Assembly: GCA_948512295.1 (NCBI GenBank)
Contig: CAOQRA010000021.1
Coordinates: 1-18,421 of the forward strand
Origin: an uncultured Eubacteriales bacterium
GTDB taxonomy: Bacteria > Bacillota > Clostridia > Christensenellales > UBA1242
Length of the DNA: 18,421 nt
Direction: 5' to 3'
Numbering within the stretch: the stretch's first letter is position 1; the number at the start of each line of letters is the position of its first letter. The notes under the pieces were generated by a model. The model was not told the origin of the DNA. It did no database searches and saw only the letters and a program-made list of their open reading frames with translations. Below, in pieces: positions 1-5,948 of this stretch. A program made the translations under genes and the position numbers.

Positions 1-1004
1 ATTTTTAAATCTGCCAAATCGCCACTGCAGCATTCCAGTTGACGCACTGGAATATCTAAACTTTGAAATAATTCCACAGAAAGTCGCCACATTTTATCAT
101 ACCAAGCCATAGACTCTTCTGGTTTACAAATTACAATCATTTCCTGTTTTTCAAACTGATGAATACGATAAACACCGCGCTCTTCAATGCCATGAGCGCC
201 AACTTCTTTCCTAAAACAAGGAGAATATGAAGTGAGTTTAAGCGGCAAGCTTTCTTCTTTGACTATTGTATCCTTAAATCGACCAATCATAGAATGTTCA
301 CTAGTGCCTATAAGGTACAAATCTTCACCCTCTATTTTGTACATCATATTTTCCATTTCTTCAAAACTCATAACGCCATTTACAACATCACTTCTAATCA
401 TATATGGAGGTATACAATAAGTAAACCCTTTATCAATCATAAAATCACGCGCGTATGACAATATAGAAGAATGAAGTCTTGCGATATCACCACACAAGTA
501 ATAAAAACCATTGCCGCTGGTTCTGCGAGCACTATCAAGATCAAGTCCATCAAAACTTTCCATTATGTCAGCATGATATGGCACTTCATAATTGGGAACT
601 TTTGCATCGCCAAAACTAGCAATAGGCACATTTTCGCTATCGTCCTTTCCAATAGGTACGCTTTCATCAATAATATTCGGGATTACAAGCATACGACTAC
701 GAAGTTCTGCCGACACTTTCGCTTCTTCCGCCTCAAGCTCTACAATTCTTGCGTTATTTTGCACCACCGTGGCCTTAATTTGATTCGCCTCATCAACCTT
801 TTTCTCACGCATTAACGCACCTATTTGCGCGCTTAAAGTATTTCTGCTTGCGCGTAAAGCATCGCCTTCTTGTTTTAGCATGCGAAGTGATTTATCTAAC
901 TCAATAACTTCATCTACTAATACAAGTTTATGATCCTGAAACTTCTTCTTTATATTTTCGCGCACTAACTGCGGATTCGTCCTTATTAAATTAATATCTA
1001 TCAT
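1..1004 (-). CDS. serS: Seryl-tRNA synthetase, 5' part (runs off the left edge)
   Basis: Charges tRNA-Ser with serine in the cytoplasm (class II synthetase). The reverse strand reads without interruption from ATG at 1004 to the window edge, giving about 334 residues. It starts MIDINLIRTNPQLVRENIKK, the usual SerRS N-terminus, followed by the long charged antiparallel coiled-coil tRNA-binding arm (about residues 30-105). The catalytic core follows, with a TSE motif (GTSEHSM) and class II motif 2 around SPCFRKEVGAHG and YRIHQFEKQEM. Motif 3 would lie off the edge. An AAGGAG ribosome binding site sits 5-6 bases before the ATG. No T-box leader is visible upstream. It diverges from the tyrosine recombinase gene. 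The identification is firm. Confidence 0.96.
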   Translation of the reverse strand, partial: MIDINLIRTNPQLVRENIKKKFQDHKLVLVDEVIELDKSLRMLKQEGDALRASRNTLSAQIGALMREKKVDEANQIKATVVQNNARIVELEAEEAKVSAELRSRMLVIPNIIDESVPIGKDDSENVPIASFGDAKVPNYEVPYHADIMESFDGLDLDSARRTSGNGFYYLCGDIARLHSSILSYARDFMIDKGFTYCIPPYMIRSDVVNGVMSFEEMENMMYKIEGEDLYLIGTSEHSMIGRFKDTIVKEESLPLKLTSYSPCFRKEVGAHGIEERGVYRIHQFEKQEMIVICKPEESMAWYDKMWRLSVELFQSLDIPVRQLECCSGDLADLK

Positions 1005-1021
1005 ATTTTCTCCTTATTGTA

Positions 1022-1051
1022 AGTATAGTCTTTTTTATATATTTAAGTCAA
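1022..1051 (-). promoter_or_regulatory. serS promoter candidate
   Basis: On the minus strand, TTGACT (1046-1051) is followed after 18 bases by TATACT (1022-1027). The serS ribosome binding site begins almost immediately downstream, so the untranslated leader is very short. Inferred from consensus matching only. Confidence 0.6.
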
Positions 1052-1118
1052 GTAAAATAATGTTAATGTTTATAGACATTTTTATATTAATCTTTCTTTA
1101 ATTAGATATGGCTATGTT

Positions 1119-1159
1119 TATATATTGTGCCTAGTATGCGCCGCATAACACAATATATA
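1119..1159. repeat. 41-bp palindrome between divergent serS and recombinase promoters
   Basis: Perfect 11-bp arms (TATATATTGTG at 1119-1129, CACAATATATA at 1149-1159) enclose a second, inner palindrome (TATGCG at 1135-1140, CGCATA at 1142-1147). It lies upstream of both the serS and recombinase promoters, so it is not in either transcript and cannot be a terminator for them. Possible roles are an operator for a dimeric regulator or a binding/recombination site for the adjacent recombinase. Arms of 11 bp resemble Xer site architecture, but the spacing and sequence do not match the usual Firmicute dif consensus. Confidence 0.6.
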
Positions 1160-1173
1160 GTATGCAAAATTGC

Positions 1174-1202
1174 TTTACATTTATTTTTATATTAAGTATA
1201 AT
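1174..1202 (+). promoter_or_regulatory. Recombinase promoter, probably giving a leaderless transcript
   Basis: TTTACA (1174-1179), a 17-base spacer and a perfect TATAAT (1197-1202). Only six bases separate the -10 box from the ATG at 1209, so transcription should start at or next to the start codon. Confidence 0.65.
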
Positions 1203-1208
1203 ATATTT

Positions 1209-2246
1209 ATGGCGAAAGTTTCTTTTTACGAAAAGCGCGATATAGCAAACAGAATTAAAACTGGGCAATATCTAGAAAACTTGCCTGAGTTTTGCTATGA
1301 CTTTTTTGTAGGCATAGAAAATAACACCTCCTCGCTTACGCGATACAATTATTCAATGGATTTTGCAGTTTTTTTTGATTATCTTGAAAAATTTGTGCTT
1401 AATAAACCAAGACAAGAGATAACACTTAAAGACTTAGATAACATAAAAACTCGACATTTCGAACAATACCTTTCATATCTTTCCATATATGAAAAAGATG
1501 GAAAAACTTATCGCAATGGAGAGAAAGGAAAAGCAAGAAAACTTGCCTCCGTTCGAAGCTTATTTAAATATCTTTTTAATCATGATCTTATCCCCTCCAA
1601 TGTGGCGAGCAAAATTGAAACACCTAAACTGCATAATAAAGAAATAATTCGTCTGGAACAGAATGAAGTGCACTCACTTATGAACAAAATAGAAAATCCT
1701 AGCGAATTTACAAAAAGACAAATGCAATATAATAAAAATACTTTTGAACGCGACAACGCCATTATTACCCTATTCCTAGGTACAGGAATAAGAATTTCCG
1801 AACTTGTCGGACTGGATGTTACAAGTTTTGATTTTAAACAAAATGCATTTGTCGTTACAAGAAAAGGCGGAAACCAAGCCATGTTATACTTTTCTGAAGA
1901 AGTAGCCATGGCACTGCAAACTTGGCTGGAAAAACGTGCCACACTGCCACTTGACACAGAGGAAAAAGCAATGTTTATTTCTCTTCAAAATAAACGAATC
2001 TGCGTAAGAGCCGTTGAAAATTTAGTTAAAAAATTTGCTTATCTGGCTGCCCCGCTAAAAAAAATATCTCCACACAAATTGCGCTCCACTTATGGCACAA
2101 ATTTATATCGAGAAACTAAAGATATTTATATCGTTGCCGATGTTCTTGGACATAAAGATGTCAATACCACCAAAAAACATTACGCTGCAATCAATGAAGA
2201 TATGCGAAAGTCGATTGCAAATATAATAAAACTTAGGGAGGATTAA
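1209..2246 (+). CDS. Tyrosine recombinase, XerS-like
   Basis: Site-specific DNA recombinase of the phage-integrase/Xer superfamily, 345 residues. The N-terminal SAM-like core-binding domain covers about residues 25-135. The catalytic domain keeps the full active-site set: R195 (GTGIRISE), K219 (TRKGG), H289 and R292 (HKLRS), H315 (LGHKD) and nucleophile Y325 (KKHYAAI). The insertion before the first catalytic arginine and the overall length resemble single-recombinase XerS proteins and a widespread clostridial Xer-like family more than classical XerC/XerD (about 300 residues). I chose ATG 1209 rather than the in-frame ATG at 1170, because the promoter -10 box lies between them. There is no ribosome binding site, which fits leaderless translation. 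The S51 peptidase gene follows after one base. It could serve in chromosome dimer resolution or in a mobile element; the lack of phage-like neighbours favours the former. Confidence 0.88.
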   Translation: MAKVSFYEKRDIANRIKTGQYLENLPEFCYDFFVGIENNTSSLTRYNYSMDFAVFFDYLEKFVLNKPRQEITLKDLDNIKTRHFEQYLSYLSIYEKDGKTYRNGEKGKARKLASVRSLFKYLFNHDLIPSNVASKIETPKLHNKEIIRLEQNEVHSLMNKIENPSEFTKRQMQYNKNTFERDNAIITLFLGTGIRISELVGLDVTSFDFKQNAFVVTRKGGNQAMLYFSEEVAMALQTWLEKRATLPLDTEEKAMFISLQNKRICVRAVENLVKKFAYLAAPLKKISPHKLRSTYGTNLYRETKDIYIVADVLGHKDVNTTKKHYAAINEDMRKSIANIIKLRED

Positions 2247-2247
2247 A

Positions 2248-2985
2248 ATGAAAGAAATGAAATTCACTGCGCTGCTGACAAGTGAAATTGAAAAATGCAT
2301 AAAAATAGAAGAAAGTGATGGAGTAAAGAAGCACATACCTACCAAAATTTCAAATGCTAACAATTTACTAGATAATATTAAAAAATATCTAAAAGGTAAA
2401 ACCCGCGTTGTTTTAATTACTACCCTACCAAATGATTTTGAAGCAAATGATGAAATAGGTGCAAGACTTTTTAAATCATTAAATTTATCAGGACTTCGCT
2501 TTAAAGAAAAAATTGTTTTAGATTATAGGAATTTAAAAGAAGCAAAAGAAATTCTAGCAGGCGCAGACCTTATTTGGCTCAGCGGTGGAAAAATAATTCC
2601 ACGATTAAAATTTTTAAATAAAATACATTTTAAGAAAATCTTAAATCACTTTGAAGGCGTGATTATAGGTGTATCTGCTGGAAGCATGAACCTATGCAAA
2701 AATATATGCAACTTTCCTGAAGGTACACAAGACTTAGGTCAGAAAGAACTTATCAAAGGTTTAGATTTTTATGATGAATACTTTATTCCGCATAGTGATG
2801 GAAGTTATTATCTTTATGAGGAAGACGGTTACCCTGTATTCAAAAAACATATTTATCCTTTCAGTTTCAAGCGTGACCTCATATGCGTACCTAACGACTC
2901 ATACATTCTACTAAATAAAGATGGTGCTAAATACTATGGCGACATCTACCTACTACGCAAAGGCGAAATATATAAAAAAGTATAG
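2248..2985 (+). CDS. Peptidase S51 (dipeptidase E-like) family protein
   Basis: 245 residues with the class I glutamine-amidotransferase-like fold used by family S51, whose members include aspartyl dipeptidase (PepE) and cyanophycinase. The nucleophile-elbow motif GVSAGSMNL (about residues 141-149) holds the predicted catalytic serine. The LSGG motif at about residues 111-114 fits the oxyanion-hole loop of the family, and a conserved-looking IPHSDGS segment follows near residue 180. A GGGAGG ribosome binding site overlaps the end of the recombinase gene and the intergenic gap is one base, so the two are very likely co-transcribed and translationally coupled. No signal peptide, so cytoplasmic. 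The substrate cannot be read from sequence. Pairing with a Xer-type recombinase is unexpected. Confidence 0.82.
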   Translation: MKEMKFTALLTSEIEKCIKIEESDGVKKHIPTKISNANNLLDNIKKYLKGKTRVVLITTLPNDFEANDEIGARLFKSLNLSGLRFKEKIVLDYRNLKEAKEILAGADLIWLSGGKIIPRLKFLNKIHFKKILNHFEGVIIGVSAGSMNLCKNICNFPEGTQDLGQKELIKGLDFYDEYFIPHSDGSYYLYEEDGYPVFKKHIYPFSFKRDLICVPNDSYILLNKDGAKYYGDIYLLRKGEIYKKV

Positions 2986-3180
2986 TTTCATTATTGTTAT
3001 TTTGACCAAAACACTTAAGCCGTCTTGCTATGCAAAGTGGTGCGAGATTTCACGACTATTTATCCCATAAATGCACAACGCGTTTTCGGGAAAACCAGAA
3101 CGCTCGAATAGGCAAACAGGCATGCAACGGAAAAATGATAAACTTATTTTCATTTTGAGGTGGCTTAAGAGGCATACTAT

Positions 3181-3286
3181 TGTCATTCTGAGTGAAACGA
3201 AGAATCTTTTAGACCAGGTAATACATAAACAAACCAGAAAAAAGTTCCTTCCCCTCGCTCGCATTCGCTCGCGGATGAGGATGACA
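3181..3286. repeat. Interspersed repeat element, copy 1
   Basis: Begins TGTCATTCTGAGTGAAACGA, runs into AGAATCTTTTAGACC, and ends in the inverted ATGACA (3281-3286), so its ends form a short inverted repeat. The interior has an imperfect GC-rich stem (CCTC...GAGG, about 3252-3280). Sequences of this TCATTCTGA...AGAATCT type are commonly dispersed between genes in many bacteria. No credible gene overlaps it. Confidence 0.6.
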
Positions 3287-3353
3287 AAAAACACACATTA
3301 TCATTTCGAGCGGCTTATCTGCATATTTGTTTAGCCCGTTTGGCGTACTCCTC

Positions 3354-3457
3354 TTTGTCATTTCGACCGTAGCAAAGCGGAGCGGAGAAATCTCTTAGAC
3401 AAAACTCGTACACGGAGTTTACTAAAAAGATGTTTCGCTTTTTTTCAAAATGACAAA
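3354..3457. repeat. Interspersed repeat element, copy 2, with perfect 10-bp ends
   Basis: Perfect terminal inverted repeats TTTGTCATTT (3354-3363) and AAATGACAAA (3448-3457) enclose about 84 bp containing GGAGAAATCTCTTAGAC. This is the sister form of copy 1 (TCATTTCGA/GAAATCTC rather than TCATTCTGA/AGAATCT). A fragment of the same form starts at about 3300 (TCATTTCGAGCGG). The layout suggests a miniature, non-autonomous element of about 104 bp. Confidence 0.6.
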
Positions 3458-3469
3458 TAAAGGTACTAT

Positions 3470-3545
3470 CATTCTGAACACTCGGGCTCCCCGCGAATGC
3501 ATTAGCATACGCGCGCGTGGGGTGATTTGTTGAAGATTCTTTTAA
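3470..3545. repeat. Interspersed repeat element, copy 3
   Basis: Starts TCATTCTGAACACTCGGG and ends GAAGATTCTTTT. The interior can fold through CCCCGCG (about 3489-3495) against CGCG/GGGG further right, with an ATGC/GCAT apex around 3498-3509. It completes a cluster that fills most of the gap between the peptidase gene and the rplJ promoter. Confidence 0.5.
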
Positions 3546-3594
3546 AAATTACCTTTTCCCATGCATATTATTAACAAAACAGACCATCATAATA

Positions 3595-3657
3595 AATGTG
3601 AAGGAGATATGCTTCACATTGTACGAAAAAGAGCAGTTGATTACACCGCTCTTTTTT
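3595..3657 (+). terminator. Two tandem hairpins, the second a Rho-independent terminator
   Basis: First hairpin: AATGTGAAG (3595-3603) pairs with CTTCACATT (3612-3620), loop of 8. Second: AAAAAGAGC (3626-3634) pairs with GCTCTTTTT (from 3648), ending in six T. The second is a good intrinsic terminator, with an A-run opposite that could also work on the other strand. No gene lies in the 600 bases upstream on either strand. Confidence 0.65.
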
Positions 3658-3749
3658 GTAGTGTTGCGCTTTGTTGACCTATTTGTGCTTAAATATATTT
3701 ATGAGATTCTACAATTTTTAAACTATTATAAAAAAACTTTAAAAAACAG

Positions 3750-3778
3750 TTGACAAAGTGTAGTTTTATGGTTATAAT
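3750..3778 (+). promoter_or_regulatory. rplJ promoter (consensus sigma-A)
   Basis: Exact TTGACA (3750-3755) and exact TATAAT (3773-3778), 17 bases apart. This is the strongest-looking promoter in the window, as expected for ribosomal protein genes. The predicted transcript begins near 3785 and includes about 190 bases of leader. Confidence 0.9.
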
Positions 3779-3784
3779 TATAAA

Positions 3785-3916
3785 CGTTAAAATAAAGTCT
3801 TGTCCATAGACAGCAAGTGCTTAATGCGTAAACACTAAATGTGTGCTTGCCGAGGAAGAGGTTTAAATAGGTGAAATATTCTCTCTATGCCCTTTTCCCA
3901 TGGCATAGAGATTTTT
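3785..3916 (+). ncRNA. Ribosomal L10 leader with attenuator
   Basis: The untranslated leader between the promoter and rplJ contains a stem formed by GCAAG (3813-3817) and CTTGC (3846-3850), then CCGAGGAAGAGG. It ends in a terminator-like hairpin: TCTCTATGCC (3882-3891) with GGCATAGAGA (3902-3911), followed by TTTTTG. In Firmicutes this leader is bound by the L10(L12)4 complex, which reduces rplJ-rplL expression by autogenous control. Position and overall layout match; base-level matching to the Rfam model was not run. Confidence 0.8.
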
Positions 3917-3977
3917 GTTTTGATACACAAAATTCTTGTAGCAAATGAATGTTTGCGAAAAAAAGGAGAAAAGGAAC

Positions 3978-4493
3978 ATGAGTGCTAATTTTGAAGCAAA
4001 AAAGTTGGTTGTTGAAGAAATTAAAGATAAGCTTTCAAGAGCAAAATCTGTAGCTTTCGTTGACTACCGCGGACTTACTGTTGCTGAAGACAATGCTATG
4101 CGTCGTGAATTTAAAAAGAACGGCAGCGAATACAAAGTCTACAAAAACAGATTAATGCTCCTTGCACTAAACGAACTTGGTATCCAAGGTGCCGACGAAT
4201 ATCTTCAAGGCACAAGCGCTGTTGCTTTTAGTTATGATGATGAAGTTGCCGCTGCAAAAGTTGTATGCGACGCTGCCGATAAAACTAAAAAGCTGACTGT
4301 AAAATTTGGTTTACTTAACGGAACAATCGTTGAAGGCAAGGAAATTGAAGAACTTGCAAAATTACCAAGCAAAGAAGTTTTACTTGCAAAATTACTTGGT
4401 ACTCTCAATGCACCTGCAAGTGCACTTTGCAGAGTTCTTAATGCCCCTACTCAAGGGCTTGCAATTGCTCTTAACGCAATCGCAACTAAATAA
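3978..4493 (+). CDS. rplJ: Ribosomal protein L10 (uL10)
   Basis: Forms the base of the ribosomal stalk and carries L7/L12 dimers at the GTPase-associated centre. 171 residues, a normal length. The N-terminal rRNA-binding domain includes AKSVAFVDYRGLTVAE and KVYKNRLMLLAL; the C-terminal helix that binds L7/L12 dimers ends ALCRVLNAPTQGLAIALNAI. I chose ATG 3978 because AAAAGGAGAAAAGG directly precedes it; an upstream in-frame ATG at 3945 has no ribosome binding site. rplL follows after an unusually long 218-base gap. The usual upstream partners rplK-rplA are absent. Confidence 0.96.
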   Translation: MSANFEAKKLVVEEIKDKLSRAKSVAFVDYRGLTVAEDNAMRREFKKNGSEYKVYKNRLMLLALNELGIQGADEYLQGTSAVAFSYDDEVAAAKVVCDAADKTKKLTVKFGLLNGTIVEGKEIEELAKLPSKEVLLAKLLGTLNAPASALCRVLNAPTQGLAIALNAIATK

Positions 4494-4602
4494 AAATCAT
4501 AAGAAGATTGCTACGCAAATATTTAATAAATTGATTTCACCTGTAATTACTCGTGTACTTTTAATTGTTTAAATTTCGCGTTATGTATTCCTATATGTCT
4601 AA

Positions 4603-4682
4603 TTGACTTTGGATATGAACTTCTTATAAATGGCGGCCACGGCCGCAAGGTGTTAAACACACAATACAGCGGTTAATCCGCA
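4603..4682 (+). promoter_or_regulatory. rplJ-rplL gap: possible internal promoter and GC hairpin
   Basis: The 218-base gap contains TTGACT (4603-4608) and TATAAA (4625-4630), 16 bases apart. These are followed by a GC-rich palindrome (GCGGCC then GGCCGC, about 4633-4646) and a small GCGG/CCGC stem near 4669-4681. An extra promoter for rplL would help produce the excess of L7/L12 over L10 needed for the stalk, but this is inference. Confidence 0.35.
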
Positions 4683-4711
4683 AAAATAATATCAAATGGA
4701 GGAAATAAAAA

Positions 4712-5089
4712 ATGGCTGATATTACAAAAATCGTTGAAGAAATTGAAAAATTAACAATCGTTGAAGTGTCTGAACTTGTTAAGGCACTTGAAGACAAATT
4801 TGGCGTTAGTGCTGCTGCTCCTGCAATGGTAGCTGCTGCCCCTGCTGCTGGTGCTGCTGCCCCTGCTGCAGAAGAAAAAACTGAGTTCAATGTTGAACTT
4901 ACAGAAGTTGGCGCAAACAAGATCGCTGTTATCAAAGTTGTAAGAGAAATCACTTCTCTTGGACTTAGCGAAGCTAAAGCTCTTGTTGATGGCGCTCCAA
5001 AAGTTATTAAGGAAAACGTTCCAACTGCTGAAGCTAAAGAAATCGAAGCTAAACTTAAAGAAGTTGGCGCAACTGTTAAACTTAAGTAA
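4712..5089 (+). CDS. rplL: Ribosomal protein L7/L12 (bL12)
   Basis: Stalk protein that recruits translation factors EF-Tu, EF-G and IF2. 125 residues. The N-terminal dimerisation domain (1-32) is followed by an alanine/proline-rich flexible hinge (about 33-55) and the conserved C-terminal factor-binding domain with KIAVIKVVREITSLGLSEAK and LKEVGATVKLK. GGAGG lies before the ATG. The low-complexity GCTGCT run at about 4810-4870 encodes the hinge and is not a separate repeat. A strong terminator closes the unit. Confidence 0.97.
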   Translation: MADITKIVEEIEKLTIVEVSELVKALEDKFGVSAAAPAMVAAAPAAGAAAPAAEEKTEFNVELTEVGANKIAVIKVVREITSLGLSEAKALVDGAPKVIKENVPTAEAKEIEAKLKEVGATVKLK

Positions 5090-5120
5090 ATCAAAAATAG
5101 TAAAAGAATTTTGTGTTATA

Positions 5121-5147
5121 AAAAGCCTCGTGTTTGCGAGGCTTTTT
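5121..5147 (+). terminator. rplL terminator, likely bidirectional
   Basis: AAAAGCCTCG (5121-5130) pairs with CGAGGCTTTT (5137-5146) around a 6-base loop, with T on one side and A on the other. It lies between the convergent rplL and DUF378 genes and probably serves both. Confidence 0.9.
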
Positions 5148-5171
5148 CATACAATGAATTAAAACTATTTG

Positions 5172-5423
5172 CTACTTTTCATTCTTTGTAGACTTATTTT
5201 TCTCTTCAAGTGACTTACAAAAGTAAATTGCACCGCGAGAAAAGAATAATGAAAATATTAGCCAAAGCGTTGCCGCAAGCACAAGCACATATATTATGAT
5301 TGAGCCTACATTAAACCCGCCAAAGATTGCACCAACTAAGTTCCAGTTGAAGATGCCAACAAGTCCCCAGTTAAGCCCGCCAATCGCAAGGATAATAAAC
5401 GCAATAATATTTGCAATAAACAT
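5172..5423 (-). CDS. DUF378 family small membrane protein
   Basis: 83 residues, two hydrophobic segments (about 3-25 and 38-62) with the hallmark GGLNWGLVGIFNWNLV between and within them, typical of DUF378 proteins such as Bacillus YuzA. A basic, cytosolic-looking tail (KSLEEKNKSTKNEK) follows. GAGGAGG sits before the ATG. Single gene, convergent with rplL and divergent from the next gene. The function of the family is not established. Confidence 0.85.
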   Translation of the reverse strand: MFIANIIAFIILAIGGLNWGLVGIFNWNLVGAIFGGFNVGSIIIYVLVLAATLWLIFSLFFSRGAIYFCKSLEEKNKSTKNEK

Positions 5424-5480
5424 AATTTCCTCCTCTCTATTTAGATTGCCCCAAATCGTGTTTTCTTATTCTAAATACTA

Positions 5481-5509
5481 TTGACAAATTTTACAGGTTG
5501 TGGTATTAT
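5481..5509 (+). promoter_or_regulatory. Promoter of the 5528 gene
   Basis: Exact TTGACA (5481-5486), 17-base spacer, TATTAT (5504-5509). The leader is short, with an AGGAGAG ribosome binding site ahead of the ATG at 5528. Confidence 0.8.
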
Positions 5510-5527
5510 TTTCATATAGGAGAGATT

Positions 5528-5917
5528 ATGGCAAACTTAAATATAGTTGAAACAGTAGAAGAACTTTATCAATACATGGTAAACGAACTCAACAAAGCTT
5601 ATGAAGAAATTCATGAAGCCGAAATGCTTATGCGAACTTGGTATATGGGCAAAGATTTTCCAAAAGATAATCGCAGAGCGCAAAAAATATATATCAAAGC
5701 AGACAAAAAAATCGGGAAATTGCACCATGAAATAAGCATCGAATACCAAACACTAGTCAAACTTGCCATGAATTTTCATAGTGCAAACGGCGAAGGATTT
5801 GACCAAAACAAGATTATAAAGAGGATTGAGGCATTAAAGATGGAAGCAGAAATCTTGAAATCTTTTATTCCTTATGCAACCGCTCAAGTAAAACTTCAAG
5901 AATCAGAAAGCGAATAG
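5528..5917 (+). CDS. Small helical protein of unknown function
   Basis: 129 residues starting MANLNIVETVEELYQYMVNE; charged, no signal peptide or membrane segment, predicted almost wholly helical with probable coiled-coil character (ELNKAYEEIHEAEMLM, IIKRIEALKMEAEILKS). ATG 5528 is chosen over the in-frame 5498 because the -10 box overlaps the latter region and AGGAGAG precedes the former. It is monocistronic, with its own good promoter and a terminator that overlaps its stop codon. I do not recognise the family. The gene is probably real given its signals; a cytoplasmic binding or adaptor role would be a guess. Confidence 0.8.
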   Translation: MANLNIVETVEELYQYMVNELNKAYEEIHEAEMLMRTWYMGKDFPKDNRRAQKIYIKADKKIGKLHHEISIEYQTLVKLAMNFHSANGEGFDQNKIIKRIEALKMEAEILKSFIPYATAQVKLQESESE

Positions 5918-5938
5918 CAGACACTATTCGCTTTTTTT
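5907..5938 (+). terminator. Terminator overlapping the stop codon of the 5528 gene
   Basis: AAAGCGAATAG (5907-5917, including the TAG stop) pairs with CTATTCGCTTT (5924-5934) and runs into seven T. The convergent spoIVB gene ends only a few bases further on. Confidence 0.88.
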
Positions 5939-5948
5939 CACGTTTTGC

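Noticed and set aside
471..815. Open frame of 114 codons opposite serS
   Set aside because: It is the complement of a continuous, clearly recognisable SerRS frame and has no ribosome binding site.
1170..1208. Upstream ATG for the tyrosine recombinase
   Set aside because: It would place the promoter -35 and -10 boxes inside the coding region and adds a hydrophobic stretch encoded by promoter sequence.
3028..3334. Overlapping open frames on both strands in the gap after the peptidase gene
   Set aside because: They run through interspersed repeats, lack ribosome binding sites and have no protein-like composition.
3181..3545. CRISPR array
   Set aside because: The repeats differ in length, orientation and spacing, and there are no cas genes.
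4810..4870. Simple-sequence repeat (GCTGCT/CCTGCT)
   Set aside because: It encodes the normal alanine/proline hinge of L7/L12.
4624..5094. Open frame of 156 codons on the minus strand opposite rplL
   Set aside because: It mirrors the alanine-rich rplL codons, and its alanine/serine-rich product is an antisense artefact.
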